Shown here piece after piece: positions 36,901 to 50,049 of a stretch of 64,000 nucleotides of DNA. The notes under the pieces are model-generated. The model saw only the letters and a program-made list of their open reading frames with translations, did no database searches and was not told the DNA's origin. Position 1 is the stretch's first letter, and every line of letters starts with the position of its first letter. Origin of the DNA: Mytilus trossulus (Eukaryota > Mollusca > Bivalvia > Mytilida > Mytilidae); contig NC_086380.1 in the NCBI RefSeq assembly GCF_036588685.1, forward strand, positions 53,965,144 through 54,029,143, read 5' to 3'. Both the position numbers and the translations under genes were made by a program.

Positions 36901-37977
36901 CGGGTCACGCCACACATTTTTTAAACTAGATACCCCAATGATGATTGTGGCCAAGTTTGGTTTGATTTGGCCCAGTAGTTTCAGAGGAGAAGATTTTTGT
37001 AAAAGTTAACGACGACGGACGACGACGACGACGGACGACGACGGACGACGGACGCCAAGTGATGAGAAAAGCTCACTTGGCCCTTCGGGCCAGGTGAGCT
37101 AAAAATGAGGAATCTACATACACAGTTAGATTTGGCATATATCATAGAACCCCATTTATTCAATTTTTGATGAAATCAAACAAAGTTTAATTTTGGACCC
37201 CGATTTGGACCAACTTGAAAACTGGGCCGATAATCAAGAATCTAAGTACATTTTTAGATTCAGCATATCAAAGAACCCAACCGATTAATTTTTTGTCAAA
37301 ATCAAACTAAGTTTAATTTTGGACCCTTTGGACCTTAATGTAGACCAATTTGAAAACGGGACCAAAAGTTAAAAATCTACATACACAGTTAGATTCGGCA
37401 TATCAAAGAACCCCAATTATTCAATTTTGATGAAATCAAACAAAGTTTAATTTTGGACCCTTTGGGCCAAAAACTCCCAAAATCACTACCAACCTTCCTT
37501 TTATGGTCATAAACCTTGTGTTTAAATTTCATAGATTTCTTTTTACTTTAACTCATGTAACTAAAGTTATTGTGCGAAAACCAAGAATAATGCTTATTTG
37601 GCCCTTTTTTGGCCCCTAATTCCTAAAATGTTGAAACCAAAACTCCCAAAATTAATCCCAACCTTTCTTTTGTCGTCATAAACCTTGTGTCAAATTTCAT
37701 AGATTTCTATTAACTTAAACTACAGTTATAGTGTGAAAACCAAGAAAATGCTTATTTGGGCCCTTTTTGGCCCCTAATTCCAAAAATGTTGGGACCAAAA
37801 CTCCCAAAATCAATACCAACCTTTCTTTTGTGGTCATAAACCTTGTGTTAAAATTTCATAGATTTCTATTCACTTTAACTAAAGTAACTAAAAGTTTTCG
37901 GACACCGCCGACGACGACGACGCAAACGTGATAGCAATATACGACGAAATTTTTTTCAAATTTTGAGGTCGTATAAA
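33923..37977 (+). mobile_element. Helentron-like family H3, copy 1 (interrupted by H1)
   Basis: 5' end ccagatgctccgcagggcg: a hairpin (GCTcCGC/GCGtAGC with AGG loop) followed by TTTATACGACC. 3' end GGTCGTATAAA, the inverse of that block, so the terminal inverted repeat is internal at the 5' end and terminal at the 3' end. The body has ~110-140-bp units, then ~160-bp units marked by ccaaaactcccaaaatcaat, then (GAC)n just before the 3' end. An H1 element occupies 34,813-37,102. Unit B's copy (58,799-60,561) lacks it. Confidence 0.82.
34813..37102 (+). mobile_element. Helentron-like family H1, copy A, with ~500-bp internal repeats
   Basis: 5' end CTAGAGGCTCTAAAGAGCCT is a near-perfect hairpin, followed by gctcacct; 3' end has a hairpin (ctcacttggcc/ggccaggtgag) and stops at AGGTGAGCTAA. 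Unit B has the empty site (gaccaaaaatg) near 59,705, which shows no target duplication. The body carries ~4 tandem units of ~470-507 bp (marker ggcaataactcc near 35,068, 36,045 and 36,547, with variant ggcattaactcc near 35,538), followed by a GACGACGG array at 37,009-37,055. Confidence 0.83.
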
Positions 37978-38996
37978 AACCAAACCGGAATTACATGTAC
38001 ATGTTCACCTTACAATCATAAAATACACCAAATATAGTTGATCTATTGCTTGAAGTTTCTTAACATTATTAAACAGGAAAACAAAACATTGACCAATGAA
38101 TCATGATAGAAGAGGTGTACACCTTACTATCACTCTAGTTGATATTTTTTACTTATAGTATTCAAGAAAAAAACTTAACCATGAAAACTTAACATCGACA
38201 TATGAATCATAAAAATGAGGTCAAGGTAATTAGATGATACCTGTCAGACAGACATATACACCTTACAAACATCCCATATACAACAAATATATCGACCTGA
38301 TTGTAAAAGTTAAGAAAAACAGATCAAGACATAACCAATATACGACCAAAACATTTTCAATTTTTGCAATCGTAAAAAAACACTCACCAATGGAACTGTG
38401 AAAGTTAAGTCAAGGACAAACAAGAGTGCACAAGCTGAAATGACTCGCCTTCTCTACTAATCATTGATATTCTGTAGATAGTCCTAAATATGAAGCTTTA
38501 TTACAACTGTCACATAAACTTAACATTATCCAAGAAAACTAAACATCGACCAATGAACCATATAAAAATAAGGTCAAGGTCAGATGGACAATGCCAGGCA
38601 GACATGTACAGCTAACAATTCTTCCATACAACAAATATAGTTGACCTTTTGCTTATAGATTAAGAAAAACAGACCAAAACACAAAATCATAACACTGAGC
38701 AACATGAGCAATGAACCGTGAAAAGGAGGTCAAGGTCAAATAAAATGTGTGCAACCTACAATAAGATCATGAAATATTTCCATACATCAAATATAGTTGA
38801 CCTATTGCATATAGAATTAGAAAAAGAGACCAAAACTCAAAAACTTAACTTTGACTATTGAACCATGAAAATAAGGTCAAGGTCAGATGACACCTGCCAG
38901 CTAGACATGTACACCTTACAATCATTCCATACACCAAATATAGTAGACCTATTATAGCCATTGCATTAAGTATGAGAAAAACAGACCAAAACACAA
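37978..38996 (+). repeat. Family H2, continuation and third start
   Basis: Resumes H2 after the H3 insertion (aaaccggaattacatgtaca). A new H2 start, caagagtgcacaagctgaaa, lies at about 38,423. It is interrupted again at 38,997 by H3. Matches 60,562-61,141 and 62,588-63,014 in unit B. Confidence 0.75.
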
Positions 38997-41900
38997 CCAG
39001 ATGCTCCGCAGGGCGTAGCTTTATACGACCGCAGAGGTTGAACCCTGAACGGTTGGGGCAAGTATGGACACAACATTCAAGCTGGATTCCGCTCTAAATT
39101 TGGATTGTGATTAAATATTTGACACAGCATAGGTTTCTGACACAGAATGAATGTATTCAAATGAACTTAAAATTTTTGTTTTCTCTTAGAGCAATTCACT
39201 ATGCTGTTGAATATTAATCCTCTCAAAAAAATGTTTGAAGAAATTTTCTTTTTATTTATGAAATTTCAAATGAGAAAAATTGAACCCAATTTTTTAATCA
39301 CATCCCCCTTTCCCTTATTCCAAAACTAATTTCAATTAAAATATTCTAATGGAGTTTGCAACAATTACTACTCATTTAAATACATCATAAAATATTAAGA
39401 TGTAAAAAAACTGCTTGTTATCACTGAATGGTAAAGATTATTTAAATTTATCAGTTGGTAGTAAAAAGTGAATATACATTGTATATTGTATATAACAAAG
39501 ATTTAAGTTGATTCTGGACAAAGAAAGATAACTCCAATTAAAAAAAAATTCTTGCAGATATTTCTTGCTTACTATACTGGACAAAGAAAGATAACTCTTA
39601 ATTAAAAAAAAATTTGCTATTTCACAATATTGTAAAATTATATATTTCTTGCCATTGCACAATACTGTGCAATTGAAAAGACTTGCTATTGCACAATACT
39701 TAATATAATAATTTTAGATCCTGATTTGGACCAACTTGAAAACTGGGCCCATAATCAAAAATCTATGTACATGTTTAGATTCAGCATATCAAAGAGGCCC
39801 AAGAATTTAATTTTTGTTAAATTCAAACTTAGTTTAATTTTGGACCCTTTGCACTTTAATTTAGACCAATTTTAAAACTGGACCAAAAATTAAGAATCTA
39901 CATACACAGTTAGATTTGGCATATCAAAGAACCCCAATTATTCAATTTTTGATGAAATCAAACAATGTTTAATTTTGGACCTCGATTTGGGCCAACTTGA
40001 AAACTGGGCCAATAATCAACCAGATGCTCCGCAGGGCATAGCTTTATACGACCGCAGAGGTTGAACCCTGAACGGTTTGGGCAAGTATGGACACAACATT
40101 CAAGCTGGATTCAGCTCTAAATTTGGATTGTGATTAAATAGTTGACACAGCATAGGTTTCTGACACAGAATGAATATGTTCTAATGAACTTAAAATTTTT
40201 GTTTTCTCTTAGAGCAATTCACTATGCTGTTGAATATTAATCCTCTCAAAAAAATGTTTGAAGAAATTTTCATTTTATTTATGAAATTTCATTTCAAATG
40301 AGAAAATTGAACCCATTTTTTTTAATCACATCCCCCTTTCCCTTATTCCAAATTAATCTCAATTAAATTTCTAATGAAGTTTGCAACAATAACTACTCAT
40401 TTAAATACATCATAAAATATTAAGATGTAAAAAAACTGCTTGTTATCACTGAATGGTAAAGATTATTTTAATTTATCAGTTGGTAGTAAAAAGTGAATAT
40501 ACATTGTATATAACAAAGATTTGAGTTGATTCTGAACAAAGAAAGATAACTCCAATTAAAAAAATATATTGCTATTTCACAATATTGTGCAATTAGATAT
40601 TTCTTGCTTACTATTCTGGACAAAGAAAGATAACTCTTATTAAAAAAAATTATTGCTATTTCACAATATTGTGCAATTAGATATTTCTTGCCATTGTGCA
40701 ATACTGTGCAATTGAAAAGACTTGCTATTGCACAATACTTAATATAATATTTTAGATCCTGATTTGGACCAACTTGAAAACTGGGCCCATAATCAAAAAT
40801 CTAAGTACATGTTTGGATTCAGCATATCAAAGAACCCCAAGATTTCATTTTTTGTTAAAATCAAACTTAGTTTAATTTTGGACCCTTTGCACTTTAATTT
40901 AGACCAATTTTAAAACTGGACCAAAAATTAAGAATCTACATACACAGTTAGATTTGGCATATCAAAGAACCCCAATTATTCAATTCTTGATGAAATCAAA
41001 CAAAGTTTAATTTTGGACCCTTTGTGCCCCTTTTTCCTAAACTGTTAGGACCAAAACTCCCAAAATCAATACCAACCTTCCTTTTATGGTCATAAACCTT
41101 GTGTTTAAATTTCATAGATTTCTATTTACTTGTACTAAAGTTATGGTGCGAAGACCAAAAAAATGCTTATTTGGGTCCCTTTTTGGCCCCTAATTCCTAA
41201 ACTGTTGGGACCTAAACTCCCAAAATCAATACCAACCTTCCTTTTGTGGTCATAAACATTGTGTATAAATTTCATTGATTTCTATTAACTTAACCTAAAA
41301 TTATTGTGCGAAAACCAAAAATAATGCTTATTTGGGCCCTTTTTTGGCCCCTAATTCCTAAACTGTTGAAACCAAAACTCCCAAAATCAATCCCAACCTT
41401 TCTTTTGTGGTCATAAACCTTTTGTCAAAATTTCATAGATTTCTATTTACTTAAACTAAAGTTATAGCGCGAAAACCAAGAAAATGCTTATTTGGGCCCT
41501 TTTTGGCCCCTAATTCCTAAAATGTTTGGACCAAAACTCCCAAAATCAATACCAACCTTCCTTTTGTGGTCATAAACCTTGTGTTAAAATTTCATAGATT
41601 TCTATTCACTTTTACTAAAGTTAGAGTGCGAAAACTAAAAGTATTCGGACGACGACGACGACGACGACGCCAACGTGATAGCAATATACGACGAAATTTT
41701 TTTCAAAATTTGCGGTCGTATAAAAATCTAAGTACATTTTTAGATTCAGCATATCAAAGAACCCAAAGGTTTCAATTTTTGTTAAAATCAAACTAAGTTT
41801 AATTTTGGACCCTTTGGACCTTAATGTAGACCAATTTGAAAACGAGACCAAAAATTAAGAATCTACATACACAGTTAGATTCGGCATATTAAAGAACCCC

Positions 41901-42624
41901 AATTATTCAATTTTGATGAAATCAAACAAAATTTAATTTTGGACTCTTTGGGCCCCTTTTTCCTTAACTGTTGGGACCAAAACTCCCAAAATCAATACCA
42001 ACCTTCCTTTAATAGTCATAAACCTTGTGTTTAAATTTCATAGATTTCTATTTACTTATACTAACGCTATGGTGCAAAAACCAAGAAAAATGCTTATTAG
42101 GGTCCCTTTTTGGCCCCTAATTCCTAAACTGTTGGGACCGAAACTCCCAAAATCAATACCAACCTTCCTTTTGTGGTCATAAACATTGTGTTTAAATTTC
42201 ATTGATTTCTATTTACTTTAACTAAAGTTATTGTGCGAAAACCAAGAATAATGCTTATTTGGGCCCTTTTTTGGCCCCTAATTCCTAAACTGTTGAAACC
42301 AAAACTCCCAAAATCAATCCCAACCTTTCTTTTGTGGTCATAAACCTTGTGTCAAAATTTCATAGATTTCTATTAACTTAAACTAAAGTTATAGTGCGAA
42401 AACCAAGAAAATGCTTATTTGGGCCCTTTTTGGCCCCTAATTCCTAAAATGTTGGGACCAAAACTCCCAAAATCAATACCAGCCTTCCTTTTATGGTCAT
42501 AAACCTTGTGTTAAAATTTCATAGATTTCTATTCACTTTTACTAAAGTTAGAGTGCGAAAACTAAAAGTATTCGGACGACGACGACGACGACGCCAACGT
42601 GATAGCAATATACGGTCGTCTAAA
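38997..42624 (+). mobile_element. Family H3, copy 2 (interrupted by another H3)
   Basis: Starts ccagatgctccgcaggg and ends tacggtcgtctaaa. Flanks rejoin to a sequence like the uninterrupted H2 unit at 33,340 (ccaaaacacataaactta). Contains a complete H3 copy at 40,020-41,724. Reading frames over its (GAC)n give polyarginine and are not genes. Confidence 0.8.
40020..41724 (+). mobile_element. Family H3, copy 3, nested in copy 2
   Basis: The host H3 sequence breaks after ccaataatcaa and resumes with aatctaagtacatttttag, which are adjacent in other copies (for example 59,832-59,855). The nested copy has both ends (ccagatgctcc... and ...ggtcgtataaa) and four ~160-bp units. Confidence 0.82.
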
Positions 42625-43145
42625 AACTTAACTATAACCACTCAGCCATGAAAATGAGGTCAAGGTCAGATGACACCTGCCAGTTGGACATGTACACCTT
42701 ACAGTCCTTCCATACACCAAATATACAAGACCTATTGCTTATAGTATCTGAGTTATGGACTTGACTTCCAAAACTTAACCTTGTTCACTGATCCATGAAA
42801 TGAGGTCGAGGTCAAGTGAAAACTGTCTGATGGGCATGAGGACCTTGCAAGGTACGCAAATACCGAATATAGTTATCATATTACAACTAATAAGAGAGAA
42901 TTAAACATTACAAAAAATCTAAACTTTTTTTTCAAGTAGTCACTAAACCATGAAAATGAGGTCAAGGACATTGGCTATGTGACTGACGGAAACATCGTAA
43001 CATGAGGCATCTATATACAAAGTATGAAGCATCCAGGCCTTCCACCTACTAAAATATAAAGCTTTTAAGAAGTGAGTTAACACCGCTGCCGGATCACTAT
43101 CCCTATGTCGAGCTTTCTGCAACTAAGTCGCAGGCTCGACAATAA
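42625..43145 (+). repeat. Family H2, 3' end with terminal hairpin
   Basis: Last ~148-bp units, then a hairpin: TGTCGAGC (43,106-43,113) pairs with GCTCGACA (43,134-43,141), with inner CTGC/GCAG. This looks like the 3' terminus of H2. The 5' end of H2 carries TGTCTCGCC, a rough inverse of GGCTCGACA, suggesting the same asymmetric-end design as H1 and H3. Confidence 0.65.
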
Positions 43146-43391
43146 AACCACACTGATATGTACATCTTAAAACATTTCAATACAACATATATAGTTGACC
43201 CTGTACTAATCTTCAGACCAAAACAAAATTTGAACTTTGATCTGTAACTTGTCATGATAAAACAATACAACAAATATCAAATTAACACCTTCAAGCACAA
43301 AAACAATTTGTTAAAACTGACAGGTAGACAGAGTGCAAACCTATAGTCCTGTTTGACTTCGTCGACAGGGGACTAAAATGTGCCTGTCCCA

Positions 43392-43640
43392 AGTCACTAG
43401 CCTCTGTCCTTTGTTAGTCTTGTATTATTTTAATTTTAGTTTCTTGTGTACAATTTGGAAATTAGTATGACGTTCATTATCACTGAACTAGTATTTGTTT
43501 AGGGACCAGCTGAAGGACGCCTCCAGGTGCAGGAATTTTTCGCTACATTGAAGACCTGTTGGTGACCATCTGTTGTTTTTTCTATGGTCAGGTTGTTGTC
43601 TCTTTGACACATTCCCCATTTCCATTCTCAAATTTATTAT
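43392..43640 (+). repeat. Repeat gamma, copy 2
   Basis: Same family as 10,185-10,436: gggaccagctgaaggacgcc, gaagacctgttggtgaccat, acattccccatttcc. Confidence 0.75.
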
Positions 43641-45385
43641 GACAGTTTATGAGGTTAATCTTAAAAGTTCTCTTGCACATAGAATTCCCATGGAGATATT
43701 GAAAATTGGCAGGTACATTTGTACATCAATACTATAATACAACATTTAAACAACAACGATGTAAAGTACAATCTATATTATCCTGGATTAAGTTGTTTTA
43801 CGAAGGCAGGATAAACATACTACATAAGAAGTATCAAAAATTTTATTGATTATTAATTGTCCCATTATTTGTTAAACAGATTATAGCATCCTGCTTCCTT
43901 CCGTTCTATCAAAAATAAATTACAAACAAGAGGCTCCATAATCACAGGGTTGTGTCATTTCTAGAGATATTTCTATACTACCTTTGGCTTTGTGGGGGGT
44001 CCTTACAAACACATATATTTTGATTGTACACATACAGATAATGACTAGCTTTATATTTATTGTTGTTTGGTTTTTATACATAAAACACGTTTATAGTTTA
44101 TTTTAAATAAAGATTTGTTTTAGAAAAACTTTACGTTTCAATTTTGCATGGTCTTTTTACAAAAGTAAAAATTTAATTATAAAGTTTTATCAAATATTCT
44201 TGTGCTGATTTGTACAAGCAAACCCTCTGAAAAACAGATTGATTGATGTTTACTTAATGTCCAGTGGCAAATGTTTCATGTTAAAAACATGAAAACTAAC
44301 AAAATTTGATCCCTCTTTTCTTAGATAACGGCTATTGAGATGATACAACCCTGCTTATAAAAGTCTTTCCACTTATGTACCAAACATTATTATGATATGA
44401 TAATTAAGCACTATAATTCTGTGAAAATACAGTAATTCTCATTAGGCCATACAAATATCCATCGCTGGACAGTGTTAAAAGTTCAAAGATTAATGAGGTG
44501 GGAGGCCCTATCGTTTCTACTTTATATAATTCACAATACTGGAACTTTGGTCTTCAGTTAAAAAGACCTGTTCAACAATTTATTTCTGACAGAAACAGAA
44601 TCTGACTGTTGCCAAGTACAAACAAATCTCAATAATTATAACCAAAACATTGTTATTGTGGTTATTTAAAATTATTCATTTGTGCAAAATAAAAAAAACC
44701 AAAAACATATAAATTCGTTAAATGCACCAGCAAAGATTAGCATGTATTAAAAAAACATGTTACAGAAATAAGAGAGGGAAAAATAAATTCTTTGTTCTGC
44801 ATTTTATAATACTTTTGACATTTATACAAAATTTGTAGAAAAAATCTAGTCTATTTCCTTAATTGTTTATATTTACTATTGTTCATGGCTATCTGATCAT
44901 ACCACACATTTCCCGTGGGAGGATGTATTACTGTTCACATCAGATTATCTTAAACTGACAATCTCAACACACATATAAAAATCATTGTACAGGAAATACA
45001 ATATTTAAATAACAAACATTAAATAATTCAATGTTTAAATAAAGTCTTAATTCTTCTGGTAACACAAATCCATGAACAATCTAAACAAAGCAAAATTTTT
45101 ATTCATCACTATTTAAAGTTCTCTGGGAAAAAAGTTTGAAATCCATGGCAACAAACGGACACAAATGTTTAACCACACAAACTCAGCTATCAGAAGCAGG
45201 ATAAACGATAAGCTGATAGTTCTTGATGTACTTTAAAGAGTGGCATTTCCATGGCAACAGTCAATGAGTGCACCAATTTGAATAACTGCACTGCCACTTG
45301 TTAGTGACACAAAGTTTAAGCAGTAAAGTTATGATTCATAGAGCTATGTTTGAAAGTTTTATACACAATGCTGTCAATATAAGTC
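43641..45385. other. Unit boundary and 3' flank of cofilin B
   Basis: 43,641-44,212 is AT-rich with nothing recognised. Homology to unit A begins near 44,213 and continues as the 3' flank of cofilin B. No other gene seen. Confidence 0.6.
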
Positions 45386-47355
45386 CTAAATTTTTTTCAA
45401 TTTAGCTTCAATATCTGCCTCATCTAAATCACCTAGGTCATTTGCTTGCACTTCTATTTTAATAGCTTGTAATTTCTTTTTTACAGCATCTTTACTGGAT
45501 GCATATATCATCTTTTCTTTCATTGGAGCTTCATCTGGACTCCTGAAAACAAAGAAATCGGTTTATTAAAAACATCATTAGAGTTAATACATGTACATGT
45601 ATAAAATAATAATAATTTAAGGGGTAGACCTTGGTTCAGGGAGACAACTCTTTAAATCGGTGATGTGTATGTTAAAGTCAAGTTTTCTTAAAAGATACAG
45701 TTTAGAATCCTAGAATTAATTTATGATAATTGTGGACACAAACGTTCTGGTGAAAGTCATACTGATGATTTTAAAGAAGTATTTGCCTAAACCTAGGTCT
45801 ACAGCTCCTTAACACGAGAACTTAGGATATTCAAAGATAAGTCTAGTAAGACTTATGATACATATAATTTCTTCTGTTTTTCGTCTTTTTTGTACGCATT
45901 TGTTTTTTTAAATTTTTTATTGAAGCGTTGGATTTTTCATACTACATTTGTACTCAAAACTATATTTTTAAGATTATGAGGGCCGTCATAAATTCACATC
46001 CAAATTCTTACATCTTGACTGACTGATTCGTATAAACATAAAACATTAAACACAAACATCGGATTATTTACATGAACAGTGGTAATTTTCATACAATTAT
46101 TACTCAAATAATCACCTGGTTCCCTTTTAAATTGTCTATTTTACATCGGTTGAGGTACACAGCTATGTTTTCCCTTTTAGATTCAATCCTGAATTGTTTT
46201 TGAACTACATGTACGACGCTTCAAAACTGTTCAAAATAATTACTTAATTCAATAAAAAGGAAGGCCATTAAAATTTTGATCTAAGGAAAACACTTGAAAT
46301 GGTCTTGCTAAAATATGACTTGCCAAACAGATATTCAAATTAAGGCAGGCATTCTAAAATTCTAAAAAAGATCACAAAAGGACAGGGCGTGAAGAAAACA
46401 TGGAATTGCATGCAAAAACAAGCTGCATGTATTCTACCCCACCCAGCCTTTCAATTAATTCATGATCATGTGTATGCATGTACATACTATAATCTCTTTT
46501 TAGGTTTTGCTGGATAATGACCGGTATCAAACTAATAACTGCTGCTTTAGTGTATCCTATTAATCGATAACATATATTGGATTGCATTTTAAAGTTTGTC
46601 ATTTACATAGTCATGATGGTTGGAAATTTTTTTATTATGTGCCCACCATTTGACAAAAAAAAAAATAAATTTTTTTACTATTTGATGCAGTTTTTTTTTT
46701 TTTTTTTTATATCAGTAAATTGGCGTTTCTTTTCAATTTGAAGGACATATATAGGGGGCATGAATTTCATAACAAAATTGCTTGTCTCAGCTGGAAATAG
46801 ACAATAAGACATATTCGCTAGCCAAGGGTTATCTAAGAATGGCAAGATGAACATCTTATCTACGTTTTCAGGTTGTTAATATCACTAGTCTTAATGAGAC
46901 AATGTTTATTCTGTTTTAAAATCTTGCTTTCTACATAATTTCTATCGTCTCATACTTCACGACACACGCTTTTTGGACTTCAAACCTGCAAACCGGAAGT
47001 GAATGCCGGTTTTTCATAAAAATGCGAGCTTTGTATTTGAATAGGAACTAGTTTTGTAGATAAGGGTAGCCCGCTTTACTCACCACGAAATAAGAATGAT
47101 TTTACTATGTTTTTGTCCATTTTCTGTGGTGTAGTTGTAATCATATAAAACGTATCTTGGTTCTTTCGCAGGCAGAATTTTCTTTAGTTCTTCAAAGGGT
47201 AAGGTTCCGACTTCAAATTCATGTTCGGCCACTATTTGCCTCTTCTCTTCTTTATTTATTAACAGTACTAGAGCGTCTAATAAATGCTTTGTTTTCAGTT
47301 TGGTGTCGTATATTTTTACAACTTTATCACACAGACCAACTCCTGACATAGCCAT
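45386..47355 (-). CDS. ADF/cofilin family actin-depolymerising protein, copy B, 142 aa
   Basis: Exons 47355-47084 and 45542-45386, with the same donor, acceptor and phase as copy A. The frame is intact. Relative to copy A: G11K, T15I, P63A, Q82K, V89I, S97P, S125N; by my alignment there are 9 replacement and 7 silent nucleotide differences in 429. The signature region ([17 protein letters not shown]) is unchanged. G11K needs three adjacent changes (GGC to AAA). The intron shares only its ends with copy A; the middle does not align by eye. The acceptor-like tract (ttttttcctttaag) also precedes the ATG here. Role as for copy A; expression of either copy is unproven. Confidence 0.9.
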
Positions 47356-47654
47356 CTTAAAGGAAAAAGAATAATAACTAATTTGATATGGGCAGTGAAC
47401 TTTTAGCAAAATCTTACTTTGAAGAGGAAGTAGACTAATAGCTAATCCCTTCTACTATACTGTAAATAAATGTAGGACAGCTAGAAAGAGTGTGTAGACA
47501 GCTTATTAATAATCTGCATATGAAGCGATATGATCTGCTAAAAAAAAAAAAAATATATAAAAAGAAAAACAATCTTTCATGAGGAGTGAATGTTAAGTAA
47601 CATATGACATTATGCTGATGATCAGGGTTGGAATCTCCACAGGTATCAATCAAA

Positions 47655-48166
47655 TAGACATTCTAATATGACGTTCTTCTTTAGCTTTAGATACAAAGCC
47701 ATGTTCTAATTCTAATAGAACATAGGCTGCACGTGATTGACGTCACAATTGAAATTGCAACGTCAGATGAATTTTGAACATCGCCAGATATCAAAATGGC
47801 CATTTTTGTTGGTGTTGCTCGCTAGGAAATTAAATAAAAACATTATAAAAGTAAGTTTAAATGTTTCTGTTCTTTTTATTATTGATAAACTGTTGATTTT
47901 TCTATAACGCTTTTGTTCATCAAATCAAAATGGCGACATATCGAGTGTCTACTATAGGTCCGCTTCGAAGTACAAAAGTTCAAAATATTCCTATTAGAAT
48001 CGAAATAATTCTATCATGCCATGCTCTATGCTCACTTTAACATGGGTAGGCATTATATTTGTAAACATTTAATACCTCGCTAACGCTCGGTATTAAGATA
48101 TTAACAAATATAATGCCTACCCATGTTAAAATGAGCATAGAGCATGGCATGATAGAATTATTTCTT
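47655..48166. mobile_element. ~510-bp insertion 5' of cofilin B with a 61-bp hairpin
   Basis: Unit A has no counterpart (27,865-27,885 is continuous). The right part is an inverted repeat: arms 48,002-48,062 and 48,104-48,164 match at 60 of 61 positions, separated by 41 nt. Probably a foldback-type non-autonomous element; exact ends and target duplication are not clear. Confidence 0.7.
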
Positions 48167-48550
48167 AAGTTAAATCAACCTTCATAAATTATATTTATTT
48201 AAGTAAACCGTTGAAGTCTAGACAGACAACATTTCTTGAATCTAAGAATAAGACATTTTTTTTTCATTTTTTCTTTTGGGTGGGGGATATGAATTATAAG
48301 TTTGAAACGGCCGCAAGGACAAAAAAAACCAATAGATTGTACAATTTTTTTTAAAGAGTCTTCTTTGAAGTCTTTCTGTCTCAATATTGATTTAAACTGC
48401 TGTGAAATGATCCAAAACCGGAGTTACTAATAAGCTACCACAGTTTGAGTCTTTGTTACCAATCCAAATTTAAAGATGGCCAACATCCGAATTAAAAAGG
48501 TTTCACATAAGACTGACTAAATGTTTAATCAATACTAACATTCACTATGA

Positions 48551-49380
48551 AACAGTTGCGGATCCAGGGAGAAAGGGTGTGTGCAGGGGCTGGAACCCAC
48601 TTTTTTGAAAGATCAATGCATTTGAATGAGAACAAATGGTTAGAACACCTTCCCCTTTATAGATACTTCTTAAAAGATCATCTCTTGCATTTAATACAAA
48701 ATATTGCACTTAAATATGAAACTGTGAAGATCTGCGGCGTTATACTGGAGAGTGTACGTGCTGCCAAACAGAGAAAAATGATATTGCATGGGACCAACCA
48801 ATTTACTTCACCTGAGGGGGAGGAGGAGGGGTGTGTTTTTGTCGGAGTTGTCTTGAATTTTTCGCGTAAAACGGAAACTTTTCTTTTTCTAGTTTTTCAA
48901 CGCTTCCAATCAAATTTTTTTTCAGTATTTAACACTATAAGGTATGGGTCGGAAATCTGGATTATCCGTCAAATTGGGCATCGGGATATTGTTTCTCTCT
49001 TGTATTTAAATGGTTGTTCTCTAAGAAAAAAATTATTCATGCCATATATTTGTTTGAAATTCTTATATGCCACATGGGCCTTTAAATCTTCTCTTTAAAA
49101 CAGAACTATATAAAAATGACATAAAAAAGACTTTCGTCAGTCGAACAATTCAGGTGGGGGCACCACCATTCATAAACTTGCTGAAGGAAACACTTCATAC
49201 TAACAATATAAAAAAGAATTACTGGGCCCCGGATACTAATCATTTCACATTGAACTGCAGGGACGGATCCAGACATTTTAAAAAGAGGGTTCCCAACCCG
49301 GGACAAACTATATGTCACCATTCAAATGCATTGATCGTCCCAAAAAAGGGGTGTTCCAACCCCCGGAACGCTCGCCACTG
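48551..49380. mobile_element. hAT-like inverted-repeat MITE, copy B (longer)
   Basis: Ends cagttgcggatccagg and gctcgccactg; the subterminal blocks gatcaatgcatttgaatg and cattcaaatgcattgatc are mutual inverses. It contains ~455 bp (about 48,858-49,310) absent from copy A. The long + strand frame here (48,547-49,098) reads through the terminal repeat and resembles no protein. Confidence 0.68.
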
Positions 49381-50049
49381 ACTTCTGTGTCCACACTTGT
49401 TTGTGAGACATGTACATTTCAATTTGATTTAAGATGGAGCTAAAAAAATAATAGTACTTAAATAATATCAAATGTTTTACCTTAATTAATATTGAGTTAC
49501 ACGAAAGCTTTGATTCTCCTTTAATATGTCAGTCTACTTGATTTTTATCCAATTTATAGCAAACATTTTGCTTTCTATTATTTTTGGTCACGGTTTTACT
49601 TTTTCCATATATGGGTAAATGGGTCTATTTGTTGGTCATTTACTATGTTTTACCTATTTTAGGCAATACCTTTTTTTAAACACATGTTTAAAGTAAGAAT
49701 TTCTCCTTACCTGTATTCTATTTTAATACTACTGACATCATTGTATATATATATCATTGAATGTAAACAAAGATGTATCATATAATTGTTTTATCTTCGT
49801 CGTTTGAACTCATGTCTCATTGATTTCCTTAATTTTATAATGTTAGTCAGTAAAATCATTTTAATAAATTTATGATTCCCGAAATCTCTACCCCATATTT
49901 GGAAAAGTTCCTTCATATTCTATAGTCAGTGTGAAGATATAGAACATTAAGTAAAAGCTGTTTTAAAAAGCTTGCAGTCTCATTTCTGATGAAAGTGGAA
50001 AGTGTTTTCTCTTTGTTAAATCTGTTCGGAATAGCCTCCTATATATATT
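49381..50049. other. Near-identical flank shared with unit A
   Basis: Counterpart of 28,629-29,289; no gene or further repeat recognised. Confidence 0.7.

Noticed and set aside
41566-41796. Polyarginine frame
   Set aside because: Translation of the (GAC)n array near the H3 3' end.
48547-49098. 183-codon + strand frame
   Set aside because: Runs through the inverted-repeat end of a hAT-like MITE; the equivalent in unit A is not open and no domain is visible.
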